Positions 49,986-58,642 of a stretch of DNA of 64,000 nt are shown piece by piece; the first letter of the stretch is position 1; each line of letters starts with the position of its first letter. The position numbers and the translations under genes are program-made. Under the pieces are notes generated by a model. The model ran no database searches. It worked only from the letters and a program-made list of their open reading frames with translations, and was not told the origin of the DNA. Source of the stretch: Cedecea selenatireducens (GTDB lineage Bacteria > Pseudomonadota > Gammaproteobacteria > Enterobacterales > Enterobacteriaceae); assembly GCF_042138895.1 (NCBI RefSeq), contig NZ_JBHIKW010000009.1, positions 1 through 64,000 of the forward strand. Direction: 5' to 3'.

Positions 49986-51006
49986 TAAAGATTTCCGGTA
50001 AAGCTTTATGGCAGATCAACAAGGAAAGGCCTTCGAGATCGTCCCAGACAGACTGCCCGTAGTCTTTCTTCAGCGTCAGCTCGATGCGCGTCAGTAAACG
50101 AACGGCCTGGTAAAGCTGCTCGGCCGATACGCGGTTCAGCGCCTCGGTAACGAGCTGGCGGCGGTTTTGCCACACGCGTTGCTGATCGAACAACGTACGC
50201 AGCGGCGTCGTTGCAGACTGGCGTTTGAGATTGACCAGTTGCAGGAGTTCACGCTGTAACGTCCGCAGCAGAATGACCGGCTCGCTGGCCTCCAGCCGAA
50301 GCTGTTGCAATATATGCAGCGCTCGTTTGCTCTTACCGGCGAGCAGGGCATCTACCCAGTGAAAAGGCGTGAAGTGGGCGGCATCATTCACCGCCTGTTC
50401 GACGCGCGGCAGCGTGAGTTTGCCGTCTGTCCAGATAAGAGAAAGCCTTTCCAGCGCCTGAGAAAGCGCCAGCAGATTGCCCTCATAGCAGTAGCAGAGC
50501 AGCTGATTAGCCGCATCGTCCAGCGTCAGGTTCATCTGTTTTGCGCGCTGGGACACCCAGCGGGGCAGGTTTGCCTGTTCAGGCGTCTGGCAGGTGACGA
50601 GCACGGAGCGGTTTGCCAGTTGGGTAAACCAGGCAGCATTCTCCTGCGCTTTCGTCAGCTTATTTCCACGAACCAGCAGCAGGATGTCGTCATGAAGCAG
50701 GCTCACCAGCGTTTCCAGCTGCGCGTTAATCGCCGCATTCGGGCCGTTTTCCGGCAGCAGCAGGAGCAGCGTCTGGCGGCTGGCGAAAAGGCTCAGGGCC
50801 TGGCAAATGGAAAATAACGCCTGCCAGTCTGTGGAGGCATCAATCTGAACGGTGTGATGTTCTTCAAAGCCCTGTAGCTGCGCGCTTTTGCGGACAGCAT
50901 CCTGGCTTTCCTGCAGTAAGAGAGGATCGTTACCTGACAGCAGATACGCCGCGCGCAGCCCTTCATTGAGCTGCGCGTGGAGTTGTTCCGGATACACTCG
51001 GATCAT
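49975..51006 (-). CDS. holA: DNA polymerase III delta subunit HolA
   Basis: 343 aa, same as E. coli. AAA+-like clamp-loader subunit without Walker A function; N-terminal beta-clamp wrench region (LSGNDPLLLQESQDAVRK) recognisable. Overlaps the lptE stop by 4 bases. Confidence 0.96.
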   Translation of the reverse strand: MIRVYPEQLHAQLNEGLRAAYLLSGNDPLLLQESQDAVRKSAQLQGFEEHHTVQIDASTDWQALFSICQALSLFASRQTLLLLLPENGPNAAINAQLETLVSLLHDDILLLVRGNKLTKAQENAAWFTQLANRSVLVTCQTPEQANLPRWVSQRAKQMNLTLDDAANQLLCYCYEGNLLALSQALERLSLIWTDGKLTLPRVEQAVNDAAHFTPFHWVDALLAGKSKRALHILQQLRLEASEPVILLRTLQRELLQLVNLKRQSATTPLRTLFDQQRVWQNRRQLVTEALNRVSAEQLYQAVRLLTRIELTLKKDYGQSVWDDLEGLSLLICHKALPEIFIDA

Positions 51007-51620
51007 TTGCTAACAGGGGTTGCCGGCAGAGTGGTGGATACCCGGCCAGCAGGAGCCGGAGCGACCGATTTTTGTGCACTAACCGGTTTTTCCTCATCCT
51101 TTGTTGCTTCAAGATCTGCAGCGTGAACGGCCAGCAGTTTGCGGATCAGCTGTTGGGCAACGTTGGTGTACATCTCTTTGATAATCAAATCCTGCTCGGC
51201 GTCTTTCGCCAGCGCAGTCAGCGGGTTATCAAAGAACGAACGGTAGGTCTTCGCGCTGATCGGATAAATGTCATGACCCGGGATCAGGACCTGGGCATTA
51301 ACAATCATCACCATCTGGTATTCCGCGGTCTGACCGTTCTGGAACACCGAAGCGGTATCCTGGCTGAGGCCTAAAGCACCCACGCGCAGGGACGGAATAT
51401 CCTTGCGGACGCCAGTGCCGGTATCGTCCACAATCGTGACGCCGTTTAAGCGTAGTTGCTTACGGATTTCACGCGTTAACGGGCCGTTAGGATCGCCAGA
51501 GTTGAGGATCAGCGTCTTCATCTCTGAGGGAACCTGCGTGTTGCCACGCAGGTGAAAACCACATCCGGCGGTGACCAGCACCGCCAGGGTTACTAACAGG
51601 GTGACAAAGGGATGTCGCAC
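51003..51620 (-). CDS. lptE: LPS-assembly lipoprotein LptE (RlpB)
   Basis: 205 aa. Lipobox LVTAGC with Cys20, then GFHLRGNTQVPSEMKTL, typical of LptE. Plugs the LptD barrel in the outer membrane. The C-terminal 30 residues are Pro/Ala/Lys rich and disordered. Follows leuS by 14 bases. Confidence 0.95.
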   Translation of the reverse strand: MRHPFVTLLVTLAVLVTAGCGFHLRGNTQVPSEMKTLILNSGDPNGPLTREIRKQLRLNGVTIVDDTGTGVRKDIPSLRVGALGLSQDTASVFQNGQTAEYQMVMIVNAQVLIPGHDIYPISAKTYRSFFDNPLTALAKDAEQDLIIKEMYTNVAQQLIRKLLAVHAADLEATKDEEKPVSAQKSVAPAPAGRVSTTLPATPVSK

Positions 51621-51634
51621 GCTTCCTCCTGCGC

Positions 51635-54217
51635 TTAGCCCACAACCAGGTTGAGCAGTTTACCCGGGACGTAAATCACTTTACGCACGGTTACACCCTC
51701 AAGATATTTCGCGACCAGGTGTTCCTGACCGGCGCGCTCGCGCACCTGTGCTTCGGTGGCATCAGCAGGCACGGTCACTTTACCGCGCACTTTGCCGTTA
51801 ACCTGAACCACGACCAGACGAGAGTCTTCAACCATTGCCTGCTCGTCAGCCTGTGGCCACGGCGCGTTGTCCACATCGCCTTCACCGCCCAGCGACTGCC
51901 ACATGTCGAAGCAAACGTGCGGGGTGAACGGATACAGCATGCGCACAACGGCCAGCAGCGCTTCGTTCAGCAGAGCACGATCCTGCTCGCCGTCCTGCGG
52001 CGCTCTTGCCAGCTTGTTCATCAGCTCCATGATGGCAGCGATGGCGGTGTTAAAGGTCTGGCGGCGGCCGATATCGTCGGTCACTTTGGCAATTGTTTTA
52101 TGCACGTCGCGGCGCAGTGCTTTCTGATCTTCGCTCAGGGCGGCGATGTCCAGCGCAGGCGCGGCGCCACGGTTCGTGTGTTCGTAGACCAGTTTCCAGA
52201 CGCGTTTCAGGAAGCGGTTTGCGCCTTCTACGCCGGACTCTTGCCACTCAAGCGTCATATCCGCCGGTGAAGCAAACATCATAAACAGACGAACGGTATC
52301 CGCGCCGTAGCGTTCAACCATCACCTGCGGGTCGATGCCGTTGTTTTTCGACTTCGACATTTTGCTCATGCCAGCATAGACCAGTTCACGGCCTTCTGCG
52401 TCACGTGCTTTTATGATGCGGCCTTTCTCGTCGCGCTCAACGATGGCGTCTACCGGGGAAACCCAGTTACGCTCGCCGTTAACGCCGGTGTAGTAGAAGG
52501 CATCCGCCAGCACCATACCCTGGCACAGCAGCTGTTTAGCCGGTTCGTTAGAGGTCACCATTCCCGCGTCGCGCATCAGCTTGTGGAAGAAGCGGAAGTA
52601 GAGCAGGTGCATGATGGCGTGTTCGATACCGCCGATGTAGATATCGACCGGCAGCCAGTAGTTGGCCGCTTTGGAGTCCAGCATGCCTTTATCGTACTGT
52701 GGGCAGGTATAGCGCGCGTAGTACCAGGAAGACTCCATAAAGGTGTCGAAGGTATCGGTTTCGCGCAGCGCAGGCATGCCGTTGACGGTGGTTTTGGCCC
52801 ACTCAGGATCGGCTTTAATTGGGCTGGTGATACCGTCCATAACCACGTCTTCCGGCAGAATAACCGGCAGCTGGTCTTCAGGCGTTGGCATCACGGTGCC
52901 GTCTTCCAGGGTCACCATCGGGATTGGTGCGCCCCAGTACCGCTGACGGGAAACGCCCCAGTCGCGCAGGCGGAAGTTCACTTTACGTTCGCCTACGCCT
53001 TTGGCTGCCAGCTTATCGGCAATCGCGTTAAACGCCTGCTGGAAGTCCAGACCGTCGAATTCGCCGGAGTTAAACAGTGCGCCTTTCTCGGTCATTGCGG
53101 AGGCGGAAAGATCCGGCTCGCTGCCGTCGGCATTCAGAATAACCGGCTTGATTGACAGGCTGTATTTAGTGGCGAATTCCCAGTCGCGCTGATCGTGACC
53201 CGGAACGGCCATCACTGCGCCGGTGCCGTATTCCATCAGCACGAAGTTGGCCACCCAGACCGGAACGCTTTCGCCGGTCAGCGGATGAATGGCGTTGATG
53301 CCGGTAGCGACGCCTTTCTTCTCCATGGTCGCCATGTCGGCTTCGGCCACTTTGGTGTTCCGGCACTCTTCAATAAATTCGGCAAGCGCTGGGTTATTTA
53401 CCGCAGCCTGCTGAGCCAGAGGGTGACCGGCGGCAACGGCCAGATAGGTCACACCCATAAAGGTATCAGGACGCGTGGTGTAAACGGTCAGCTTCTCGGC
53501 GCTATTTTCAACGTCGAAAGTGATTTCCACGCCTTCGGAGCGGCCAATCCAGTTGCGCTGCATGGTTTTGACCTGATCTGGCCAGTGGTCCAGCGTATCC
53601 AGGTCGTTCAGCAATTCGTCGGCGTAGGCGGTGATTTTAATGAACCACTGCGGGATCTCTTTACGCTCAACCTTGGTGTCACAGCGCCAGCAGCAGCCGT
53701 CGATAACCTGCTCGTTCGCCAGCACGGTCTGGTCGTTCGGGCACCAGTTAACCGCGGAGGTTTTTTTATAAACCAGACCTTTGTTATACAGCTGAGTGAA
53801 GAACTGCTGTTCCCAGCGGTAGTACTCAGGCGTACAGGTGGCCAGTTCACGGCTCCAGTCGTAGCCAAAGCCCAGCGTTTTCAGCTGGTTCTTCATGTAA
53901 TTAATGTTGTCGTAGGTCCACGGGGCTGGCGCAGTATTGTTTTTTACCGCAGCGCCTTCAGCCGGCAGGCCGAACGCATCCCAGCCAATCGGCTGCATGA
54001 CGTTTTTACCCAGCATGCGCTGGTAGCGCGCGATAACGTCGCCGATGGTGTAGTTACGGACGTGGCCCATATGTAGTCGGCCGGAAGGATAGGGCAGCAT
54101 TGAGAGGCAGTAGTATTTCTCTTTGCCTTCGTCTTCGGTCACTTCAAAAGTACGGTTCTCTTGCCAGTGTTGCTGGACGTTGGATTCTATCTCTTCCGGG
54201 CGGTATTGCTCTTGCAT
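51635..54217 (-). CDS. leuS: Leucyl-tRNA synthetase LeuS
   Basis: 860 aa from the ATG at 54217 (MQEQYRPEEIES), exactly the E. coli length; a 33-residue N-terminal extension to 54316 was rejected. Class I motifs PSGRLHMGHVRNY (HIGH) and MSKMSKSKNNG (KMSKS), CP1 editing domain with TTRPDTFMG, zinc-type CWRCDTKVE. Charges tRNA-Leu. Confidence 0.98.
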   Translation of the reverse strand: MQEQYRPEEIESNVQQHWQENRTFEVTEDEGKEKYYCLSMLPYPSGRLHMGHVRNYTIGDVIARYQRMLGKNVMQPIGWDAFGLPAEGAAVKNNTAPAPWTYDNINYMKNQLKTLGFGYDWSRELATCTPEYYRWEQQFFTQLYNKGLVYKKTSAVNWCPNDQTVLANEQVIDGCCWRCDTKVERKEIPQWFIKITAYADELLNDLDTLDHWPDQVKTMQRNWIGRSEGVEITFDVENSAEKLTVYTTRPDTFMGVTYLAVAAGHPLAQQAAVNNPALAEFIEECRNTKVAEADMATMEKKGVATGINAIHPLTGESVPVWVANFVLMEYGTGAVMAVPGHDQRDWEFATKYSLSIKPVILNADGSEPDLSASAMTEKGALFNSGEFDGLDFQQAFNAIADKLAAKGVGERKVNFRLRDWGVSRQRYWGAPIPMVTLEDGTVMPTPEDQLPVILPEDVVMDGITSPIKADPEWAKTTVNGMPALRETDTFDTFMESSWYYARYTCPQYDKGMLDSKAANYWLPVDIYIGGIEHAIMHLLYFRFFHKLMRDAGMVTSNEPAKQLLCQGMVLADAFYYTGVNGERNWVSPVDAIVERDEKGRIIKARDAEGRELVYAGMSKMSKSKNNGIDPQVMVERYGADTVRLFMMFASPADMTLEWQESGVEGANRFLKRVWKLVYEHTNRGAAPALDIAALSEDQKALRRDVHKTIAKVTDDIGRRQTFNTAIAAIMELMNKLARAPQDGEQDRALLNEALLAVVRMLYPFTPHVCFDMWQSLGGEGDVDNAPWPQADEQAMVEDSRLVVVQVNGKVRGKVTVPADATEAQVRERAGQEHLVAKYLEGVTVRKVIYVPGKLLNLVVG

Positions 54218-54246
54218 GGCAGCCAGTAGTCCTGTTAATGAAAGAC

Positions 54247-54263
54247 GGCTACGAAAAGTAGCC
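54247..54263 (-). promoter_or_regulatory. Hairpin in the leuS leader
   Basis: GGCTAC / GTAGCC with a 5-base loop, about 30 bases before the leuS start, in the mRNA leader. Could affect ribosome access; no evidence of a T-box or leader peptide. Confidence 0.4.
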
Positions 54264-54481
54264 TTTAATGAATTCGAGCTCAGATCGCCATAGCATAGCC
54301 GATTAGACAGCGGCAAAACAGCCTTTCAACGCCCTCAGTGACCATTTCGCCGTTACGGGATGCTTGCAGTTTTTTACCCAGGGTGTGGCTAAACTAACAA
54401 AGCGTTGCCGGATTAAGGTCTACTATTAGAGTCAGTTACCACACCGCGAATGCAGGAATCCTTCAAGGAGGCAGGCTAACG

Positions 54482-54964
54482 ATGAACAAGGTTGCTCAAT
54501 TTTACCGGGAACTGATTGAATCGCTGAGCGAACGGTTGCGCAAGGGCGAGCGTGATATCGACGCGCTGGTTGCAAGCGCTCGCAAGCAGATGAATGACAC
54601 CGGCGAACTGACCCGAACGGAAATAGAAGAGGTGACGCGAGCGGTACGGCGCGACCTCGAAGAGTTCGCGCGTAGCTACGGTGAAAGCCAGGAGGAATTT
54701 ACCGACAGCGTCTTTATGCGGGTGATTAAAGAGAGCCTGTGGCAGGAGCTTGCAGACATTACCGATAAAACCCAGCTGGAATGGCGGGAAGTGTTTAAAG
54801 ACCTTAGCCACCACGGCGTGTATCACAGCGGTGAAGTGGTAGGGCTTGGAAACCTGGTGTGTGAAAACTGCCATCATCACATCGCGATTTATACCCCGGA
54901 CGTGCTGCCAGTTTGCCCAAAATGTGGGCACAACCAGTTTCACCGTCGCCCGTTTGAACCTTAA
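54482..54964 (+). CDS. ybeL: YbeL, DUF1451 zinc-ribbon protein
   Basis: 160 aa. Helical, highly charged N-terminal two-thirds, then a C-terminal zinc ribbon with Cys127-x2-Cys130 and Cys145-x2-Cys148 (CENC ... CPKCGH). Cytoplasmic; function unknown. Good ribosome site (CAAGGAGGC). Confidence 0.93.
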   Translation: MNKVAQFYRELIESLSERLRKGERDIDALVASARKQMNDTGELTRTEIEEVTRAVRRDLEEFARSYGESQEEFTDSVFMRVIKESLWQELADITDKTQLEWREVFKDLSHHGVYHSGEVVGLGNLVCENCHHHIAIYTPDVLPVCPKCGHNQFHRRPFEP

Positions 54965-54994
54965 AAAAAAGCCTTCCCGTTTGGGAAGGCCTTT
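54963..54994. terminator. Two-way terminator between ybeL and gltL
   Basis: Arms GCCTTCCC and GGGAAGGC with a short loop, A8 before and CTTTT after, so it can stop both the ybeL (+) and gltIJKL (-) transcripts. Confidence 0.88.
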
Positions 54995-55015
54995 TACCTG
55001 GATTAGGCAATTTGC

Positions 55016-55741
55016 TTAGTGAAGGATCTTCGCCAGGAAGTCTTTGGCGCGCTCTGACTGCGGATTATTGAAGAAATCGTCTTTGTTCGAATCTTCGACA
55101 ATTTTCCCCTCATCCATGAAGATAACGCGGTTAGCCACTTTGCGGGCAAAGCCCATTTCGTGGGTCACAACCATCATCGTCATGCCTTCGTTTGCCAGCT
55201 CAACCATCACGTCCAGCACTTCGTTGATCATTTCCGGATCGAGCGCGGAGGTGGGTTCGTCGAACAGCATTGCAATAGGATCCATGCACAGGGCACGAGC
55301 AATGGCGACGCGCTGCTGCTGGCCGCCGGAGAGCTGGGCCGGATATTTATCGGCATGTGCGGAAAGCCCTACACGCTCCAGCAGCTTTAACCCTTTGGCG
55401 CGAGACGCGGCTTTATCACGCTTCAGCACTTTGACCTGGGCAAGCGTCAGGTTTTCGATAATCGACAGGTGCGGGAACAGCTCGAAGTGTTGGAACACCA
55501 TGCCGACGTGCGAACGCAGCTGCGCCAGATTGGTTTTCTTGTCGTTAACCTGAGTACCGTTAACCAGAATCTCGCCTTTTTGCACCGGCTCCAGGCCGTT
55601 GACGGTTTTGATAAGCGTGGATTTGCCGGAGCCGGAAGGCCCGCAAACCACCACCACTTCGCCTTTTTTCACTTCGGTGGAGCACTCGGTCAGCACCTGA
55701 AAGTGACCATACCATTTAGAAACATTTTTCAGGGTAATCAT
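55016..55741 (-). CDS. gltL: Glutamate/aspartate ABC transporter ATPase GltL
   Basis: 241 aa. Walker A GPSGSGKST (34-42), signature LSGGQQQR and Walker B MLFDEPTSALDPE. Energises uptake of Glu/Asp with GltJ, GltK and GltI. Stop followed by terminator; its start overlaps the gltK stop by one base. Confidence 0.97.
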   Translation of the reverse strand: MITLKNVSKWYGHFQVLTECSTEVKKGEVVVVCGPSGSGKSTLIKTVNGLEPVQKGEILVNGTQVNDKKTNLAQLRSHVGMVFQHFELFPHLSIIENLTLAQVKVLKRDKAASRAKGLKLLERVGLSAHADKYPAQLSGGQQQRVAIARALCMDPIAMLFDEPTSALDPEMINEVLDVMVELANEGMTMMVVTHEMGFARKVANRVIFMDEGKIVEDSNKDDFFNNPQSERAKDFLAKILH

Positions 55742-56415
55742 TACACAGTCCTTTTCTTCAAGTAGCTGACCAACAGCGATGCACTGAGGCTAATCACAAA
55801 ATAGACCAGGCCGGCAAACAGGATCATTTCGACCTGAGTTCCGTCACGCTCGCCGATAGTGGAGGCGGTACGGAAGAAGTCGGCCAGGCTTAAAACGTAC
55901 ACCAGAGAGGTGTCCTGGAACAGCACGATCCCCTGGGTTAACAGCAGTGGCACCATGGCGCGGAAAGCCTGCGGCAGGATGATGAGCTTCATCGACTGCC
56001 AGTGGGTCATGCCCAACGCCAGCGCGGCGTTTGACTGCCCTCTGGAAATACTCTGAATGCCGGCACGGATGATTTCCGAGTAGTAGGCGGCTTCAAACAT
56101 TGAGAAGGCAACCATCGCGGAAATCAGGCGAATATCGGTCTTTGGCGACAGGCCGAGCACCGATTGCAGGAAGCCCGGGACCACCAGATAGAACCAGAGC
56201 AGCACCATGACCAGCGGCACGGAGCGGAAAACGTTCACGTAGACGGTAGCGAACCATGCGATCGGCTTGAAGCTCGACAGGCGCATGACCGCCAGCAGCG
56301 TGCCCCAGACAATACCAATCACCACCGCCGTAACGGTGATTTTGAGGGTAATGACCAGGCCCTGCATCAGGAAAGGCAGGGCAGGCAGAATAGAACTCCA
56401 GTCAAAATCGTGCAT
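55741..56415 (-). CDS. gltK: Glutamate/aspartate ABC transporter permease GltK
   Basis: 224 aa, same as E. coli; polar amino-acid permease with five membrane helices and EAA loop (IIRAGIQSISRGQSNAALALG). Pairs with GltJ. One-base overlaps on both sides. Confidence 0.97.
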   Translation of the reverse strand: MHDFDWSSILPALPFLMQGLVITLKITVTAVVIGIVWGTLLAVMRLSSFKPIAWFATVYVNVFRSVPLVMVLLWFYLVVPGFLQSVLGLSPKTDIRLISAMVAFSMFEAAYYSEIIRAGIQSISRGQSNAALALGMTHWQSMKLIILPQAFRAMVPLLLTQGIVLFQDTSLVYVLSLADFFRTASTIGERDGTQVEMILFAGLVYFVISLSASLLVSYLKKRTV

Positions 56416-57155
56416 TATTTGCCCCCCATATTGCCAGGCAGGCGAATTTTACGTTCGACTATATACATCACGCCCATGATGACGGCGTTGATCAGTACAT
56501 AGGCAAGGGTAATCGCCGTAAAGGATTCATAGGCGTGTGCCGAGTAATCCAGCAGTTTGCCCGCCTGTGCCGCCATGTCTACCAGGCCAATGGTTGAAGC
56601 GATGGCCGAGTTTTTCACCAGGTTCATCATTTCGGAAGTCATTGGCGGGACGATGACGCGGTAGGCGTTAGGCAGCAGCACGTAGCGGTAGGCCTGTGGC
56701 AGGGTTAATCCCATCGCCAGCGCGGCGTTCTTTTGCCCGCGAGGCAAAGATTGGATAGCCGCACGAACCTGTTCGCAAACGCGAGCGGCGGTAAACAGCC
56801 CCAGGCAAATCATTGACGAGAGGAAGAACTGAATATTGGGGTCCAGCTCGGACTTAAACCACATGCCGAGGTTTTCCGGCAGCAGTTCAGGCACGACCAG
56901 ATACCAGGTGAAGAATTGCACTATCAGGGGAACGTTGCGAAAGAGTTCAACGTATAGCGTACCGAGCCCGGACAGGAATTTGTTAGGGACCGTACGCAAA
57001 ATACCAAACAGAGACCCTACCAGAAAAGCAATGATCCATGCGGTAATTGACAGGGCGACGGTGACCTGGAAGCCATTCCAAATCCAGCCCAGATAGGTTG
57101 TGTTGCCGAACGGGGCGGGCTGTAAAAAGATTCCCCAGTTCCAGTCTATAGACAT
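56415..57155 (-). CDS. gltJ: Glutamate/aspartate ABC transporter permease GltJ
   Basis: 246 aa, as in E. coli. Five or six membrane helices and EAA loop (VRAAIQSLPRGQKNAALAMG). Its start lies just after the SroC terminator, so only readthrough or uncleaved transcripts from gltI reach it unless another promoter exists. Confidence 0.97.
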   Translation of the reverse strand: MSIDWNWGIFLQPAPFGNTTYLGWIWNGFQVTVALSITAWIIAFLVGSLFGILRTVPNKFLSGLGTLYVELFRNVPLIVQFFTWYLVVPELLPENLGMWFKSELDPNIQFFLSSMICLGLFTAARVCEQVRAAIQSLPRGQKNAALAMGLTLPQAYRYVLLPNAYRVIVPPMTSEMMNLVKNSAIASTIGLVDMAAQAGKLLDYSAHAYESFTAITLAYVLINAVIMGVMYIVERKIRLPGNMGGK

Positions 57156-57169
57156 AACTTACTCCGAGA

Positions 57170-57348
57170 GAAAAAAAAGAGGGTAGCTCAGGCTACCCTC
57201 GAAGATTGATGAGAAGCCGGCGCCTTTAAGCAGATCTTTGCCTGCGTTTTGGGCACCTTCACGCTGGTGGGGGAACGACCCACCAACGCATAGTCTGTCC
57301 AGGCTTCAGTTCGTCAATCGGGAGGGCGGATTTTTCCGGCCCCTGTGT
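57170..57348 (-). ncRNA. sroC: SroC sRNA, 3'-derived sponge of GcvB
   Basis: The gltI-gltJ intergenic region in the minus orientation matches the place, size (about 165-175 nt) and end structure of E. coli/Salmonella SroC. It is processed from the gltIJKL mRNA and ends in a strong terminator. Its known job is to pair with and trigger decay of GcvB. The 5' end is set by cleavage near the gltI stop and is only approximate here. Confidence 0.8.
57171..57200 (-). terminator. Terminator of SroC / internal terminator of gltIJKL
   Basis: Perfect 9-bp arms GAGGGTAGC and GCTACCCTC with a 4-base loop, then T8 on the minus strand. It lies immediately before the gltJ ribosome site. Confidence 0.93.
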
Positions 57349-57354
57349 TTCTAA

Positions 57355-58260
57355 TTAGTTGAGAGCTTTGTCGTTTGGTTCCTTGAACAGCGCTTTCATT
57401 TCGTTAGAAAGATCGAAGTTCATGTTGAGGTTCTTCGGTGGAATTGGCTGTTTAAACCACTTATCAAACCATTTGGCGGCTTCACCGGAGGTTTGCGCCT
57501 TCGCGATGGTGTCATCCATCAGCTTTTTAAACGCTGGGTCGTCTTTACGCAGCATGCAGCCGTAAGCTTCCTCGGACTGCGGCTTGCCGAGGATCTCCCA
57601 GTTATCCGGCTGTTTTGCTTTCGCACGTTCACCGGCCAGCAGGGCGTCATCCATCATAAAGGCAACGGCACGACCGCTTTCCAGCGTACGGAAGGAGTCA
57701 CCGTGGTCTTTGGCGCTGATAATGCGCATGTCCATTTTCTGCTCGTCGTTCAGCTTGTTGAGCAGAATTTCGGAAGTGGTGCCTGAGGTGACGACAACGG
57801 TTTTACCTTTCAGGTCCGGGAAGTCTTTAATTGCACCGCCTTTTTTCACCAGCAGGCGGGTACCGACCACGAAAATAGTGTCGGAGAACGCGGCTTGTTT
57901 TTGACGCTCCAGGTTGTTGGTAGTGGAACCGCATTCAAAATCGAAGGTGCCGTTTTGCAGCAGCGGGATACGGTTTTGAGAGGTAATTGGAATCAGCTTC
58001 ACCTGCAGGTCAGGTTTATTTAGCTGCTTCTTCACCGCTTCCACGATGGCGTTAGAGTAATCCTGAGAGTAGCCAACCACTTTTTGTTGGTTGTCGTAGT
58101 AAGAGAAAGGTACAGATGATTCACGGTGGCCGACCACGATAACGCCGTTGGCTTTGATTTTATCCAGCGTTGACTGCTGAGGCTTAGCGTCTTCTGCATG
58201 AACCATCGTGGCGCTCATGCCCATCACCAGCATTGCCGTGGCCAGTTTACGTAATTGCAT
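57355..58260 (-). CDS. gltI: Glutamate/aspartate-binding periplasmic protein GltI
   Basis: 301 aa from the ATG at 58260, after AAGGAG. A frame to 58449 exists but is untranslated leader. Signal peptide (LATAMLVMGMSATMVHA), then a type II solute-binding fold with VIVVGHRESSVPFSYYDNQQ and KTVVVTSGTTSEILLN. Delivers Glu/Asp to GltJKL. Translation is predicted to be repressed by GcvB (site at 58308-58332). Confidence 0.97.
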   Translation of the reverse strand: MQLRKLATAMLVMGMSATMVHAEDAKPQQSTLDKIKANGVIVVGHRESSVPFSYYDNQQKVVGYSQDYSNAIVEAVKKQLNKPDLQVKLIPITSQNRIPLLQNGTFDFECGSTTNNLERQKQAAFSDTIFVVGTRLLVKKGGAIKDFPDLKGKTVVVTSGTTSEILLNKLNDEQKMDMRIISAKDHGDSFRTLESGRAVAFMMDDALLAGERAKAKQPDNWEILGKPQSEEAYGCMLRKDDPAFKKLMDDTIAKAQTSGEAAKWFDKWFKQPIPPKNLNMNFDLSNEMKALFKEPNDKALN

Positions 58261-58307
58261 ATCCAACTCCTTAATCTTAGTGCCAGAGGAGGCACCGGTA
58301 TCCGATG

Positions 58308-58332
58308 TGAGTGTTGTGTTTTGTTGTTTTTT
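58308..58332 (-). promoter_or_regulatory. GcvB sRNA target (C/A-rich element) in the gltI leader
   Basis: The minus strand reads AACAACAAAACACAACACTC, an uninterrupted C/A-rich stretch including CACAACA, complementary to the G/U-rich R1 region of GcvB. It is about 50-70 bases upstream of the gltI start, the position of the known GcvB site and translational enhancer in Salmonella gltI. Confidence 0.8.
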
Positions 58333-58598
58333 CATGTTGCTAAAAGCGTCATGCAATGCTCTTTTGTTAACATCTAACCTAGCTGAATGTAAAGAAATTG
58401 CTAAGAAGATGTTTATTTTTGCGAAGCGCGCCGCACCCTTTAAAGGCAAAGATATGCCGATGCACTATAACGGTGCTTGCGATGTCGCTTTTTGGTGCAT
58501 GAGCTTTTCATTGCCCGATACGGCCAGGCCACAGGGCGTCTTTGCGCCAGTTATTTGATTTCTACAGCTAAAATCTAGCAAAGCTCGTGCCAGAAATG

Positions 58599-58629
58599 AA
58601 AAAGGCCAGCAAATTTGCCGGCCTTTTTA
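58599..58629 (-). terminator. Intrinsic terminator of lnt
   Basis: Arms AAAAAGGCC and GGCCTTTTT extended by GCAAA/TTTGC around a one-mismatch stem; T5 on both strands. Just after the lnt stop. Confidence 0.88.
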
Positions 58630-58642
58630 TCAGAAGGGGGGG

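Larger units (their letters stand above)
58261..58642. other. gltI leader and promoter region; lnt terminator
   Basis: 382 bases without a gene. Left part is the gltI mRNA leader with a C/A-rich element. The middle (58380-58560) has no recognised motif and would hold the gltI promoter; the right end has the lnt terminator. Confidence 0.6.

Noticed and set aside
54218..54316. 33-residue N-terminal extension of LeuS, or a leucine leader peptide
   Set aside because: E. coli LeuS starts at the downstream Met and the extension has no run of Leu codons or attenuator stem.
58208..58558. Plus-strand frame opposite the gltI leader
   Set aside because: Covers the known non-coding leader and GcvB site; no ribosome site or domain.
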